A DNA stretch of 64,000 nt, taken from NCBI GenBank assembly GCA_963842835.1, contig CAWJIB010000009.1, forward strand, positions 1-64,000. The letters are read 5' to 3'. This document shows positions 17,667 to 27,867 of the stretch, one piece after another; the stretch's first letter is position 1; every line of letters begins with the position of its first letter. Under the pieces are notes generated by a model, which was not told where the DNA came from, ran no database searches, and worked only from the letters and a program-made list of their open reading frames with translations. Position numbers and translations under genes: made by a program. Source of the stretch: Roseiarcus sp963842835. GTDB taxonomy: Bacteria; Pseudomonadota; Alphaproteobacteria; Rhizobiales; Beijerinckiaceae.

Positions 17667-18716
17667 TCACGCGCCGCCTTTGCCGAACTTCCAGACGGGG
17701 ATGCCGAGCATCCTGGCTTTGTCGGCGAGGTTCTCCTGAATGCCGGTGCCGGGGAACACTATGACCCCGATCGGCAGGATTTCGAGCATCCGGTCGTTGC
17801 GTTTGAACGGCGCGGCCTTGGCGTGCCTCGTCGGCGAGGTTGTCCTGGATGCCGGTGCCGGGGAAGACGATGACGCCGATCGGCAGCACGTCGAGCATCT
17901 GGTCGTTGCGCTTGAACGGCGCGGCCTTGGCGTGCTTGGTCCAGTCGGGCTTGAAGGCGATCTGCGGCACCTTGCGGTTGTCGGCCCAGCTGGCGGCGAT
18001 CCGTTCGGCGCCCTTCGGGCGAGCCGCCGTGCAGCAGCACCATGTCGGGATGCTTGGCGTGGACCTTGTCGAGCCTGTCCCAGATCAGGCGATGGTCGTT
18101 GAAGTCGAGCCCGCCGGTGAAGGCGATCTTCGGGCCCGGCGGGCAGCAGCACCTCGGTTTCGGCCCGGCGCTTGGCGGCGAGGAAGTCGCGGCTGTCGAT
18201 CATGGCCGAGGTCAGCGTGCGGTGGTTGACCTTCGAGCCTGAGCGCGGCCGCCAGGCCGAGCCGGTGTGGCGCTCGAATTGTTCGGCGGCCTGGTCGCGG
18301 AAGAATTCCATGCTGTTGCGGCGCTCGATCAGCGTCTGTCCTTCGGCGGTGAGGCGCTCCAGTTCGACCGAGCGGATTTCGGAGCCGTCCTGTTCGCTTC
18401 TGGCTGCGCTGCTGCGCCTGCTCGTTGTCGTCGAGTTCGCGCTCGATCCGGCCGACGGCGCGGTGGAAGAGGTTGACGGTCGACCAGAGCAGATCTTCGA
18501 GGTCGGGTTCGAGGCGGGTGTCGGCCAAGGTGGCGACGAGGGCGTCGAAGATGTCGGCGACGGCGCCGGCGACGGTCTGGGCTTCGGGCAGCGGCCTCGG
18601 GTCGGGTTCGTCCTGGAAGGGGCGATAGCCGTAGAGCTGGAGTTCGGCGAGGACGTGATCGGTCGGGGATGAGGCGTGCGGCGGCTCGTAGCGGTGTCGT
18701 CGTGGTCGGTCGTCAT
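17667..18716 (-). pseudogene. DUF2493 (SLOG-like) protein with frame breaks and an internal duplication
   Basis: The start MTTDHDDTATSRR (ATG 18716) leads into an N-terminal helical domain that reads EQDGSEIRSVELERLTAEG and ends in the Rossmann-like DUF2493 domain. That domain includes MVLLHGGSP, VPQIAFKPDWTKHAKAAPF and LPIGVIVFPGTGIQ; the natural C-terminus is IPVWKFGKGGA. These pieces fall in at least three frames. The DUF2493 segment carrying KAAPFKRND and GVIVFPGTGIQ is present twice because of a 109-bp imperfect tandem duplication. The family is common on alphaproteobacterial plasmids next to the toprim and strawberry-notch genes found upstream here, and may bind nucleotides. Confidence 0.7.
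17722..17939. repeat. Imperfect 109-bp tandem duplication
   Basis: Two copies with a period of 109 bp (starting at about 17722 and 17831) differ at roughly 12 positions. 109 is not a multiple of three, so the copies are read in different frames. The divergence between copies argues against a recent slip; a recombination between two related genes or a misjoined assembly is more likely. Confidence 0.8.
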
Positions 18717-19049
18717 GGTGCTTTCCTTCGTCGGATCGGCCGCGCCCATCGCGGCCTTCGTGGCGACGAAAGGCGGCGGGCGGACCGGACCTGCACCCGG
18801 AGCGAAGCGGAGGGCCGAAGCGAAGCGGAGGATGGCGGGGGCCGGCTATTTTGCTTCGCGATGCAAAGGCGGGCTCGCCCGCCGACGGAAAATAGTCGGC
18901 CGCCGCCATTGCCGGGCCGGGCCGTTTGCCGCACCGATCGCCCTCTCAGAAGGCCGTGGGCGCGGTCCTCTCCGACGATCGCGGGAAGCGCCGCAATCCG
19001 ACACGATGCGAGACCGGCGCCGCCGCCGATCCCGTCATCCCGTTCCGGC
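18717..19049. other. Noncoding spacer
   Basis: About 330 bp between two minus-strand genes, with a short direct repeat (GCGAAGCGGAGG, near 18,805-18,835). No gene was seen. Confidence 0.35.
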
Positions 19050-20104
19050 TCATGCCGCCAACTCCATGAAGCGCGCGACGTCCTGCGGCGCGAGCTGAAC
19101 CCGGATGGCCGCCCGAAGCGCGTCGATGCCGAGCGTGCCGAAGATCTTCGTTGAAGTCGCCGAGCTGCGGCGACAGCGGGATCGCCTCGATCCCGGCCTC
19201 GCTGCGCCCGGTCGATCAAGCGTCGCCATCGCGCCGTCGCCCGCCGGATCGTCGTCGCGGGCGATGTAGAGCCGGCGCAGCGTGTGCCGGGAACAGGATG
19301 GCGGCGAGATGCGCGGCCGAGAGCGCCGCCGCCATCGGCATGGTCGGGCAGGACGCATCGCAGCGACAGCATGGTTTCGATGCCTTCGCCGGCCGCCATG
19401 ACGTCGTCCGCCACGCCGAAGCGGACGGCGTGGCCGAGGAGATCGCCCATCGCCCGCCGCGGCGTGTCGATCGGCGCCTTGTCGTCGCCGGACGGGTCGA
19501 GCCAGGTGCGATGCGCGCCGGTGATCTTGCCGTCGAGATCGGTGACGGCGGCGATCATCGCCGGCCAGGTCTCGGTCGGCGACCATGGTCGTCCGGGCGA
19601 TAGTAGCAGCGCGGATGAAAGCGCAGGCTTCCGGTTCCGTGCAAAGCCGTAATGCCGCGATCTGCGCAGATACGTTTCCGCGAGCGTGCCCGCAATCGGC
19701 TGCGACATGGCGAAGAGCCGCCGTGCCGCTTCCGGCGATCCGGCTGGCGCCGGCGCCGATCGCTGCGTCGCGATCGTCGGCTCCGGCTCCGGTCGCGGCA
19801 GGCTGAGGAAGCGCCGCGCCTCGTCGGCGACGTCGCGGAAGTCGGCGAGGCCGCGGCTCTCGCGGATGACGTCGAGGAGATCGCCATGCTCGCCGGTCGC
19901 GGCGTCGGTCCATTTGCCGGCTGCGCCTTTGCCGGACTCCGGCCCCTTCAGCCGAACGAACAGGGAGCGGCCCGGCGTGTTGCGGACGTCGCCGACCAGC
20001 CAGTAGCGGCCCTCGCGGCGGCCGTTGGAGAGATAATGGCGGCACACCGCCTCGGCATCGCGCGCGAGGCGGCGCGCCAGTTCGGCAGGCGTCGCGGCGG
20101 CCAT
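19050..20104 (-). pseudogene. Toprim-domain protein (plasmid primase-like), frame-disrupted
   Basis: ATG 20104 overlaps the stop of the upstream gene (TGATG). Residues 1-~110 carry the DUF7146-like N-terminus (CRHYLSNGRREGRYWLVGD; LLDVIRESRGLADFRD). The toprim core follows: ITGAHRTWLDP, then VMAAGEGIETMLSLR (the E-G-x-E motif). After that the frame is lost, so the IARDDDPAG-type Asp motif and the tail ending RFMELAA occur in other frames. The intact protein would be about 350 residues. Family members accompany strawberry-notch helicases on plasmids and ICEs and probably act in primer synthesis or DNA processing. Confidence 0.75.
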
Positions 20105-23100
20105 CACGCCGCCTCCCGGTCGGCGACGCGCTCGAGCGGATAGCGCTCGAGCACCTTCGCCAGGACGCCGGCGCCGCTGGCGTCGGTCGGCACGAACATG
20201 CGCAGCTTCCAGGAGATGATCTCGTGGAAGAGGCCATAGGCGCGCAGCCGCTCGCGCATCGCGTCGGTGAAGCCGGACAGCTCGATGCGGTTGGCGCCCA
20301 TGACGCGGACGCGGCGAAGCTGCAGGCCCTCGGCGAGATCGAGGATGGTCCTGCCGTCGATCAGCGCGCGCGAAGGCGTCGTCGGGCGTCAGCGCGGGCG
20401 CGCCGGTCGCGAGCGCGTCGGCGGCCCAGGCGGGCGAGACCCGGCGGCCGATGATGCGCTCGCCGTCATCGGTCTGGAGCCGATAGACCCGCGTCAATTC
20501 GTTCGGCAGGCGCTTCCAGATCGGCAGCAGCAGGCCGGCGACGATGTGGATCGTGCTGTCGGTGAACTCCGGCACGTCGGCGAGCTCGCGCCTGCCAGGC
20601 GGCGGCGAAGGCTTCGCGGTCGGCCTCCTGCCAATGGCGTCTCCGCCATCGTCTTCAGCGGGACGCTGTGGCGCTTCCATCGGCCGGATCAGCCGCACGC
20701 GGCGTTCGATCTCGCCGTCGTCGAGCATGAGGCTCGGCGCCGGCACCTGCACGGCGGCGCGGCCGGAGCTGCGCATTGACCAGCAGCACGCGCGCGCGGA
20801 TCGGCGAGACGATGCCAGGGCCTCGTCGAGCGTCAGCGGCCGGTTGCGCTCGCGCTGCGGCGATGGTGAGCAGCCGCGTCTCCGCGCCGGTCGCCGGGAT
20901 GGGTGTAGATCGTGCGGCGGTCGGTGACGATGAAGCTTTCGGCGCGTCAGCGTCTCCAGCCCGACGTCATAGGCGCCGGACGGCGATCGCGCCCTCGATG
21001 CTGGCGGTCAGCAATTGCTCGAACGCGGTGAACAGCATGTTCTGCAGATCGATGGTCAGCGCCAGCAGGCGGTTGAGGAAGGTCGTGATCGGCGGCAGCT
21101 CGTCCTTGATGCCGTTCGCGTCGGTCAGCTTCAGGCCGGTCGCGTCCTCGAAGCGTCTCGAGCGAGCAGCCTTCGACCTTGCCGCGTGACGAGCAGCAGA
21201 TAGAGCTGGCGCAGCGCGTCGCGCGCATAGGGGCTTTCGAGATTGTCCTCGGCGCGGAACAGGCCCTGGCCGCCGGTCTGGCGCTGGCCGCTGGTGATGG
21301 CGCCGAGCGTGTCGAGGCGGCGCGCGATGGTGCGAGAGGAAGCGCTTCTCGGCCTTCACATCGGTCGCGATCGGCCGGAACAGCGGCGGCTGCGCCTGGT
21401 TGGTGCGGTTGGTGCGGCCGAGGCCCTGAATGGCGGCGTCGGCCTTCCAGCCCGGCTTCCAGGAGATAATGGACGCGCAGCCGCCGGTTCTTCGCGCCGA
21501 CAGATCGGCGTGATAGCGTGCGGCCGGTGCCGCCGGCGTCGGAGAAGACGAGGATGCGCTTCTCGTCATCCATGAAGGCCTGCGGTCTCGGCGAGATTGG
21601 CGGAGCCGGCGCGGTTCTCGACGACGAGGCGATCGGCGCCGTCCGCCCGTCTTGCGGACGATGCGGCGCGAGCGGCCCGTGACCTCGGCGACCATGTCGG
21701 TGCCGAAGCGCTGCACGATCTGGTCGAGCGCGCCGGGAACGGGCGGCAGCGAGGCGAGCTGCTCGATCAGGCGGTCGCGGCGGGCGACGGCCTCGCGGCA
21801 CTGCGACCGGCTGGCCGTCGCGATAGACCGGCCGCGAGGAGAGATTGCCCTCGCTGTCGGTGAAGGGCTCGTAGAGCTGCACCGGGAAGGAATGCGCGAG
21901 ATAGTCGAGGACGTATTCCCGCGGCGTGATGTCGACCTGGACGTCGCTCCATTCTTCGGTCGGGATCTCGGCGAGCCGGCGTTCCATCAGCGCCTCGCCG
22001 GTCGAGACGATCTGGACGACGGCGGCATGGCCCGCCGTCGAGATCGCGCTCGATCGAGCGCGATCAGCGTCGGCGTCTTCATCGCCGTGATGAGATGATT
22101 GAAGAAGCGCTGCTTGGCGCTCTCGAAGGCCGAGCGCGCGGCGGACTTGGCCTGCGCGTTCAGCGTGCCGGTCTGCGCCGGTGATGTTGGCGGCCTCCAT
22201 CGCCGCGTCGAGATTGTTGTGGATGATCGAGAACGCCCCGGCATAGGCGTCGTAGATGCGGATCTGCTCGTCGGTGAGCTGGTGCTCGACCAGCTCGTAT
22301 TCGACGCCTTCGTAGGAGAGCGAGCGCGCGGCATAGAGGCCGAGCGCCTTGCAGGTCGCGCGCCAGCACTTCCATGGCGGCGACGCCGCCGGCCTCGATC
22401 GCCTCGACGAATTCGGCGCGCGTGGCGAACGGGAAATCCTCGCCGCCCCAGAGGCCGAGCCGCTGGGCATAGGCGAGATTGTGGACGGTGGTGGCGCCGG
22501 TCGCGGAGACATAGACGACGCGCGCGTTCGGCAGCGCGTGCTGCAGGCGCAGGCCGGCGCGGCCCTGCTGCGAGGCGGCCTGGTCGCCGCGCTCGCCTTT
22601 GCCGCCGGCGGCGTTCTGCATGGCGTGGCTCTCGTCGAAAACGATCACTCCGTCGAAATCGGCGCCCAACCATTCGACGATCTGCTGGACGCGCGAAGCC
22701 TTCTCGCCGCGCTCGTCGGAGCGTAGCGTGGCGTAGGTGGTAAAGAGGATGCCTTCGCGCAAGCCGGATCGGCGTGCCCTGGCGGAAGCGCGACAGCGGC
22801 GTGACCAGCAGGCGCTCCATGCCGAGCGCCGACCAGTCGCGCTGGGCGTCCTCGATCAGCTTGTCGGACTTGCGAGACCCAGACCGCGCGGCGGCGGCCC
22901 TTCAGCCAGTTGTCGAGCAGGATGCCGGCGACCTGGCGGCCCTTGCCGGCGCCGGTGCCGTCGCCGAGGAACCAGCCGCGGCGGAAGCGCACGGCGTTCT
23001 CGGCGTCGTCGCGCGCGGCCGAGACGACATCGAAGGTCTCGTCGACCGTCCACGATCCCGCGAGATAGTCCGCATGCGCCTCGCCGGCATAGATGACGGT

Positions 23101-24491
23101 TTCGAGCTGGGCGTCGGACAGCAGGCCGTCGATGACGATGTTCGCGCGGCAGATGCGGCCGATAGCTCGGCTTGGGCGGCGCGACCGAGGCCATCGCCGC
23201 CGACTGCACCAGCCTGGTCGGATGCGGCCTGAGCGCCGGGAATGCGGATCGACTGCAAGCCGTATTCTTCATAGAGCGCATCGGTGATGCGGCCGCCCTC
23301 GGCCGGCGTCCAGTCGACGGTCTCGTAGGCGAGTTCGACCGCCTCGGGCTCCGCGGTCGCTGGCCGCGGACGGCGGACGCGGCGCATGCGCGAGATGCGC
23401 GCGACGGTGCGCGGAACGGCGCGGACGTGGCGACCGGCGCGATCGCGAGCGCCGCGGCGATCGGCAGTCGCGGCGGAATGTGCTGCATCGACCCAGGCGA
23501 GCAGCGTGGCGACATCGGGCGCGATGCCCGGCGAGGCCGGAAAGCGGTCGGATCGTCGGCCGGCCGCTTGTCGATCACGGTCAGGCGGGTGTCGATGGTC
23601 GTGCCGTGCCTGGCATAGACCGCGCCGTCGATCGCGGCCGAGAACACCACGCGGCCGCGCTCCTGCAGCCGGACGAAGGCGTCGCGCCAGGCGGGATTGT
23701 CGGGCGCGAAGCTCGCGCCGGTGATGGCGACGAGGCGACCGCCTTCGGCGAGGCGCGCGAGCGCCGAGGCGATATGGCGGAGCGCGGCGTCGGCCATGCG
23801 GCCCTCGACATGCGCCATCGCCGAGAACGGCGGGTTCATCAGCACGACGCTCGGCGTGACGCCGGCGTCGAGATGATCATCGATATGCGCCGCGTCGAAC
23901 CGGGTGACGGCGACGCCCGGAAAGAGCTGGCCGAGGAGCGCGGCGCGGGTGTCGGCGAGTTCGTTGAGCACGAGCGCGCCGCCGGCGAGCTCGGCGAGGA
24001 TGGCGAGCAGGCCGGTGCCGGCCGAGGGCTCCAGCACGACGATCGGCGGGCGTGATCGCGGCGGCGGCGCTCGCCGCGAGGCCGAGCGGCGATCGGCGTC
24101 GAGAATTGCTGGAAGCGCCTGGCTCTCCTCGGAGCGGCGCGTATGGGTCGGCAGGAGGCCCGCGATCTTGGCCAGCATCGGCAGCATGGCGGCGGGCGAT
24201 CGCGGCCTTGCGCGCGCATGGCGGGGCCGAACTTGCGCAGGAACAGGACCGTCGCCGCCTCGCAGGCGTCATAGGCGGTCTTCCAGTCCCAGGCGCCTTC
24301 GGCATCGGAGCCGCCGAAGGCGCGCTCCATCGCGGCGCGGAGCATGGCGGCGTCGATGCGGCGGCCGCGTTCGAGATCGGGGAGGAGAAGACGCGCGGCC
24401 GCGGCGATGCCGGCGGCAGGGGCCGTGTCGGCGGGCGTCGCGGAGACGGCGCAGCCGCGTGCGCGGCCGCCGTCGCGGAAACAGTCGTCAT
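20104..24491 (-). pseudogene. Strawberry-notch-like methylase-helicase, broken by many one-base shifts
   Basis: An approximately 1,450-residue protein recoverable by stitching frames. Order: N-terminal helical region (ERAFGGSDAEGAWDWKTAYD); an N6-DNA-methylase-like domain with LEPSAGTGLLAILAELAGG and the VVLMNPPFSAM catalytic motif; an SF2 helicase part with LGDGTGAGKGRQVAGI and VIVFDESHAMQNA; and a C-terminal strawberry-notch domain (QGLGRTNRTNQAQPPLF, ending RYPLERVADREAA). At least a dozen one-base changes occur, about every 150-400 bp. All those I resolved were extra bases (for example near 22,178, 22,361 and 22,768). Neighbours and gene order are typical of alphaproteobacterial plasmid backbones. 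It is likely intact in the organism. Confidence 0.75.
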
Positions 24492-24570
24492 GGGAGGAGC
24501 CTCGGGAGAGCGGGAACGGATCGAGCCGAGGGGCGCTCTCTCTCGATCCCACCGGCTCAAACCCGTTCCG
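24492..24570 (-). promoter_or_regulatory. Structured leader upstream of the strawberry-notch gene
   Basis: On the transcript strand the leader carries ACGGGTTTGAG followed by an 8-bp stem GGATCGAG/CTCGATCC. The opening resembles the ACGGGTTGGAG of the parB and ardC leaders in this window, but the following hairpin differs. It is a weaker member of that shared leader set. Confidence 0.35.
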
Positions 24571-24784
24571 GCCGTCCTCTCCCTCTCACGGCGCGGGCGC
24601 CTCAGCGCCGGTCGTGCGCCGACACGCTACGCGCACGCCCAGCGACTCGGCCCGATAAGGCCGCGCCCCCATGCGAAATGATAGTGGCCGGGAAATAGTC
24701 GGTCATGTTGGATCTTCAGAAATGCGCATTCGGCAGCAAGCTCGCCTAGGGTCGGATTGACCCGTTTTCCAAGGAAAAGCGAGA

Positions 24785-24997
24785 ATGAGCGGGTTTATTG
24801 AACGCGAGCTTGACCGCTTGCGCGCGGCCTACCTTGACCACGGCAACGCTGACAAACGCGCTGCTCTATGCGCGGCTCAACAGGCACTCGAATGGGCGCG
24901 CGAACCGACAGGTTTCGCGGCGCCGTTCGCCATGGTCATGGGCACTCGGGAAGAGCCAGCAGATTATCAGGAACAATTCCGTCCGCCTCTGTCTTAA
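24785..24997 (+). CDS. Small hypothetical protein
   Basis: A 70-residue protein starting MSGFIERELDRLRAAYLDHG. AAGGA lies 9 nt upstream of the ATG. The N-terminal half is a charged helix, and the C-terminal half has WAREPTGFAAPFAMVMG. Its 3' end overlaps the opposite-strand DUF3892 gene by 62 bp, which lowers confidence a little. No family recognised. Confidence 0.45.
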   Translation: MSGFIERELDRLRAAYLDHGNADKRAALCAAQQALEWAREPTGFAAPFAMVMGTREEPADYQEQFRPPLS

Positions 24998-25223
24998 GGT
25001 ATTTGTGGCCAGCGGCGGATTTCGCGATGATCACCTTGACGGTGTTCTGGCCAACGTGGACGTGGAATGTCCACTTGCCGCTTTCGATTCCGGCGATCGC
25101 GTCCGCCTCAGGAAGAGCCCATGCTGTTCCATCGGCATTGGTGCCGCCGACTCTGCTGATGCGTTCGTGAGGGTTCTGGCGGTCGCTTTTGTTGATGCAT
25201 CGGATGCGAACGTCCATCGCCAT
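24936..25223 (-). CDS. DUF3892-family protein
   Basis: A 95-residue protein starting MAMDVRIRCINKSDR. The pattern I-x-C-I-N-K-x-D-R with the following HERI, then GGxxxxGxxW (GGTNADGTAWALPEADAI) and a C-terminal strand pair (FHVHVGQNTVKVIIA, GHKYLKTEADGI) matches small DUF3892 proteins. ATG 25223 has GGAGGGAGG just upstream, which rules out the longer frame. The function of the family is unknown; members occur widely in accessory DNA. Confidence 0.72.
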   Translation of the reverse strand: MAMDVRIRCINKSDRQNPHERISRVGGTNADGTAWALPEADAIAGIESGKWTFHVHVGQNTVKVIIAKSAAGHKYLKTEADGIVPDNLLALPECP

Positions 25224-25266
25224 CGCTTGCCTCCCTCCGAAGAGTTTCGCTGCGGACGGGTCCGCA

Positions 25267-25700
25267 ATGGCTGATCCGCAGCTTCTTTCGACGCTACGTC
25301 GCAAGCGCGATGAAATCGAATTCGGCGATCGTCACATATCGCGCGAAAATCCAAGACGCCGAGCGTGATCTGTGCGCTGTAACGCCGACGATTCGACTCT
25401 TTGAACTGAAAGGCGAGTCGCAACAGTTCCCCGCCTACGCGGACATTGGACGGCTGTGGAAGCGCGGCGAGATCGTCGCCGTATGTCGTGACGCTCTCGT
25501 CAGGGAAGGGCCGCTAGATACTCGCGAGCTGGCGTTGCGCATTATCAAAGCGAAGGGAACTCGATGAGTGCGATAAGGTTATGCGACAGACGGTCGCGTT
25601 TCGGATCGTGCAGGCGCTTTCCATCGCGGCAAAGCGCGGAAAAATTGAGAGCGTCGGCAAGCGCAAAGGGGTTCGGATATGGCGCGAACGCGGTCCGTAA
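25267..25700 (+). pseudogene. Hypothetical protein with two frame breaks
   Basis: Three frame segments read as one ~142-residue protein: MADPQLLSTLRRKRDEIE, then SAIVTYRAKIQDAERDL through ELALRIIKAKG, then VMRQTVAFRIVQALSIAAK to WRERGP. Each junction is repaired by removing one base from a doublet (TT at 25321-25322; AA at about 25558-25559). It has an N-terminal coiled-coil-like region and a C-terminal winged-helix-like region. I know the pattern as a small hypothetical family of rhizobial plasmids without assigned function. Probably intact in the organism. Confidence 0.6.
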
Positions 25701-25806
25701 GCCCCACGCAAGCGTGAACCATTCCGTTACGGCAGGCGTTGACTATGGCGAATCGACCCGTCATTGATCGCTATGTCGGGAAAGCGTTAGTGGAAGAGGC
25801 TCCCCC

Positions 25807-26100
25807 ATGGCAATCGATCATCCCATTCGAGTGATTGCATTTCAGGAGTGCGATCAATGGGTTGCGCAATGCCTGGAGCATGACATTTGCGCCCAGGCAC
25901 CTGATCTGGACACTCTCTACGCGCGCGTTGAAGCGACTTTGCTCGCAGAAGATGCGGCACTTCGCGAGGGCGGCAAGGGTGGAATCGACTCCCTTCCCCG
26001 CGCGCCGGAGCATTTTTTTCGCATGTGGGACAAACGCTCGGATTTTAATCGGGCGGGTTTGGCCGACGGTATGCGGTACGAACTAGCCCTGTGCGCGTGA
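25807..26100 (+). CDS. HicB-like small protein
   Basis: A 97-residue protein. The segment RVIAFQECDQWVAQCLEHDICAQA followed by DLDTLYARVEATL has the strand-strand-helix layout and the Gln/Cys-Leu-Glu pattern of HicB-type partial RNase H folds, but there is no C-terminal HTH or RHH and no HicA partner next to it. It may be a stand-alone relative. The ATG follows GGAAGAGGC within ~10 nt. Function unknown. Confidence 0.5.
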   Translation: MAIDHPIRVIAFQECDQWVAQCLEHDICAQAPDLDTLYARVEATLLAEDAALREGGKGGIDSLPRAPEHFFRMWDKRSDFNRAGLADGMRYELALCA

Positions 26101-26216
26101 GCTACCGGCGATGGCGGTCCCGTTCGGCGGCCATCCTACACTCGCAGAATATATGCATTGGATCTCGGGAGTGTGGGGGAAGCTGTCAGAGCGGGATTGC
26201 GCAGGTTGGCGGCCGC

Positions 26217-26360
26217 ATGCACACAGTGACCAAAATCACGGCCGATAACGGCAATGTCGTGATCGTCACAGATAGCAAACAGACTGAACACTTAGTGGCG
26301 TCAATGGTGGGATACTTGGACCGACGACTCGGCGTAAAATCCCCTTGGGTTAGTCTCTAA
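26217..26360 (+). CDS. Very small possible protein
   Basis: A 47-residue frame starting MHTVTKITADNGNVVIVTD. The strand-rich, low-Arg composition is unlike a chance frame in this GC-rich DNA, but there is no clear ribosome site and no known family. Confidence 0.25.
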   Translation: MHTVTKITADNGNVVIVTDSKQTEHLVASMVGYLDRRLGVKSPWVSL

Positions 26361-26365
26361 GCAGA

Positions 26366-26815
26366 TTAGACGCCGACAGCTCTTTGCCAATACCCCTTCC
26401 ACTGCCGGCTCACCGGATGCGCCAGAGCAGCATTGACCGCTATCAGATATTGCTCGCCATTCGAGACGCGTCGGTTATCCACGCGCCACGCCATTTCGGC
26501 CGCATAGGCATTCAGGTACGGGCCGGCGACGTGATGATGCCTGCCGATCTCAGCGCGACGTAGGCGAGAGAAGAAAGACTCGGCCTGATTGGTGCAAGCT
26601 TCGCCGTCGCTATAGCTCTCTTGGTGGTCGATGCGTTTGGTCAAATAGCGCGAGTGCGGCGCATCACAATGAGCCGCTTCGTCGGCGTGAACGATTGATC
26701 CGACCTCAATCTGCTGGCCCAGAGTTTCTAGCGACTCCGCCTCGGCCTTGAACACGACTCGAACCCACGGGCGTGCCGGCTGGACAACCTGCGACCCGAC
26801 CATCCGCCCCCACAT
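26366..26815 (-). pseudogene. IS1595-family transposase, C-terminal remnant
   Basis: The preserved part, about 125 residues, matches the end of IS1595 (IS1016-like) transposases: SIVHADEAAHCDAPHSRYL, then DGEACTNQAESFFSRLRRAE and the end RQWKGYWQRA. The N-terminal zinc ribbon and first catalytic Asp region are missing or run into unrelated sequence. No terminal repeats were found, so this is a decayed fragment left beside the HigBA pair. Confidence 0.8.
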
Positions 26816-26816
26816 A

Positions 26817-26850
26817 CAAAACGGCTCCGGCGCGGTCGCGTCGGAGCCGT
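26817..26850 (-). terminator. Intrinsic terminator downstream of higA
   Basis: On the minus strand a 9-bp GC-rich stem (ACGGCTCCG with CGGAGCCGT) closes a 12-nt loop and is followed by TTTTG. It lies about 20 bp past the corrected end of the antitoxin gene. Confidence 0.65.
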
Positions 26851-26869
26851 CTTATCGACACGAGAGAAT

Positions 26870-27162
26870 TCAACCGACCGCTAGCGCCGCCTCGACGACA
26901 TCGGGGTTGTGTTCGATGACGCGCAGCAAGACACGAGCGGGGCCGTCGGGAATCGGCGCCCTTGTTCCCAATTCTGTACTGCGTCGACAGTGAAGCCAAA
27001 TCGGCGTGCGAATTGCCCTTGAGACATCCCAAGGCCTTGGCGGATAGCCTTGACGTCCACTTGCTCAGGGACGCGCACGACGCGCAGCCGGGCAACGGAG
27101 TTGTCGCCACCGGCGTGGTCGATCGCCTCTAGTAAGCCCTTGATGATTTTACGTCCCGACAT
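26870..27162 (-). CDS. higA: HigA-type HTH antitoxin (one frame break near the end)
   Basis: A protein of about 96 residues. The HTH is clear: VKAIRQGLGMSQGQFARRFGF followed by VDAVQNWEQGRRF. As given, the frame shifts at a GGG run (26949-26951). Restoring one base yields the expected DGPARVLLRVIEHNPDVVEAA ending near 26870; unrepaired, translation stops at 26881. It binds and neutralizes the toxin encoded just upstream and should repress the operon. Upstream toxin, downstream antitoxin is the HigBA order. Confidence 0.78.
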
Positions 27163-27193
27163 GGTGCACCTTTGATCTTTTGGTCATCTCCTT

Positions 27194-27607
27194 TCATGCC
27201 GTTCCGTTTACGGCAAACCTGTTTAAGTTGCGGCGCGCCCAAGTGTGAACGAGCACCTTCACAAGTTTAGCCATCTCGCGCTCCTCCCTCTGTGTTAGTC
27301 TTAACACTTCACCTTTGCTGTACACTGCCAGTATGTACAACGGCATATTCAGGTCATGAAAGTAGTACAGCACTCTCAGGCCCGAACTCTTGCCCTTCGA
27401 CGCGCATGGCCAGCGCATCTTTCTCACCCCGCCAGTTCCCGGCATGACGTCGCCGACCTCGGGGTGACAGGCGAGAAAATCTATCAATCCATTTCGCTCG
27501 GTTTCCGTAAGGAACCGATCGAATTCTTTCGAGACGCTCCGCAATTCAGCAATCGTGATCGGGTAATCTACTGCACGCCATTCCACAGCGCGAATAATGG
27601 TGAACAA
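27194..27607 (-). CDS. higB: HigB/RelE-type toxin
   Basis: A RelE-superfamily mRNA interferase-like protein of up to 137 residues. The block ERNGLIDFLACHPEVGDVM, then GVRKMRWP, GLRVLYYFHD, MPLYILAVYSKGEV and REEREMAKLVKVLV follows the family strand order, with the basic and aromatic residues usual for ribosome-dependent mRNA cutters. The first ~25 residues are longer than typical, so the real start may lie slightly downstream. It is followed 31 bp later by its antitoxin. Likely role: stabilization of the mobile element. Confidence 0.78.
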   Translation of the reverse strand: MFTIIRAVEWRAVDYPITIAELRSVSKEFDRFLTETERNGLIDFLACHPEVGDVMPGTGGVRKMRWPCASKGKSSGLRVLYYFHDLNMPLYILAVYSKGEVLRLTQREEREMAKLVKVLVHTWARRNLNRFAVNGTA

Positions 27608-27867
27608 AGCCGCCCCCTCTGAAAAGGAAATTGGCGCCCCTCAGAGGCGGCGTATACGCCATTGGCGGATAATGTCAACCCCGTCCGTTAATGGGCCGTT
27701 AAAACCCCGGGACCACCCGAGATTTTTCGCCTCCTTTCTCCATGGACGCGCTTAGGTGAGCTTGCTGCCGAATGCCGCAGAAACGGCCCGGCGCGAAGCC
27801 CGGGCTGTCGAGTGGAACGGAAGGTCGAGCAGGAAGCGGGACGGCCAAAGCCGTCCCGCTTCCGGCA
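27608..27867. other. Spacer with strong hairpin between higB and parB
   Basis: No gene. It contains the parB-end hairpin listed separately and a short A/T-rich stretch upstream of higB with the words GTTAATG and GTTAAAA that may hold its promoter. Confidence 0.35.
27832..27863 (-). terminator. Perfect hairpin at the end of the parB-family gene
   Basis: A 14-bp perfect stem (GGAAGCGGGACGGC with its complement) with a 4-nt loop, starting 5 bp after the parB stop. There is no T-run, so it is either a terminator helped by Rho or an mRNA-stabilizing hairpin. Confidence 0.6.
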
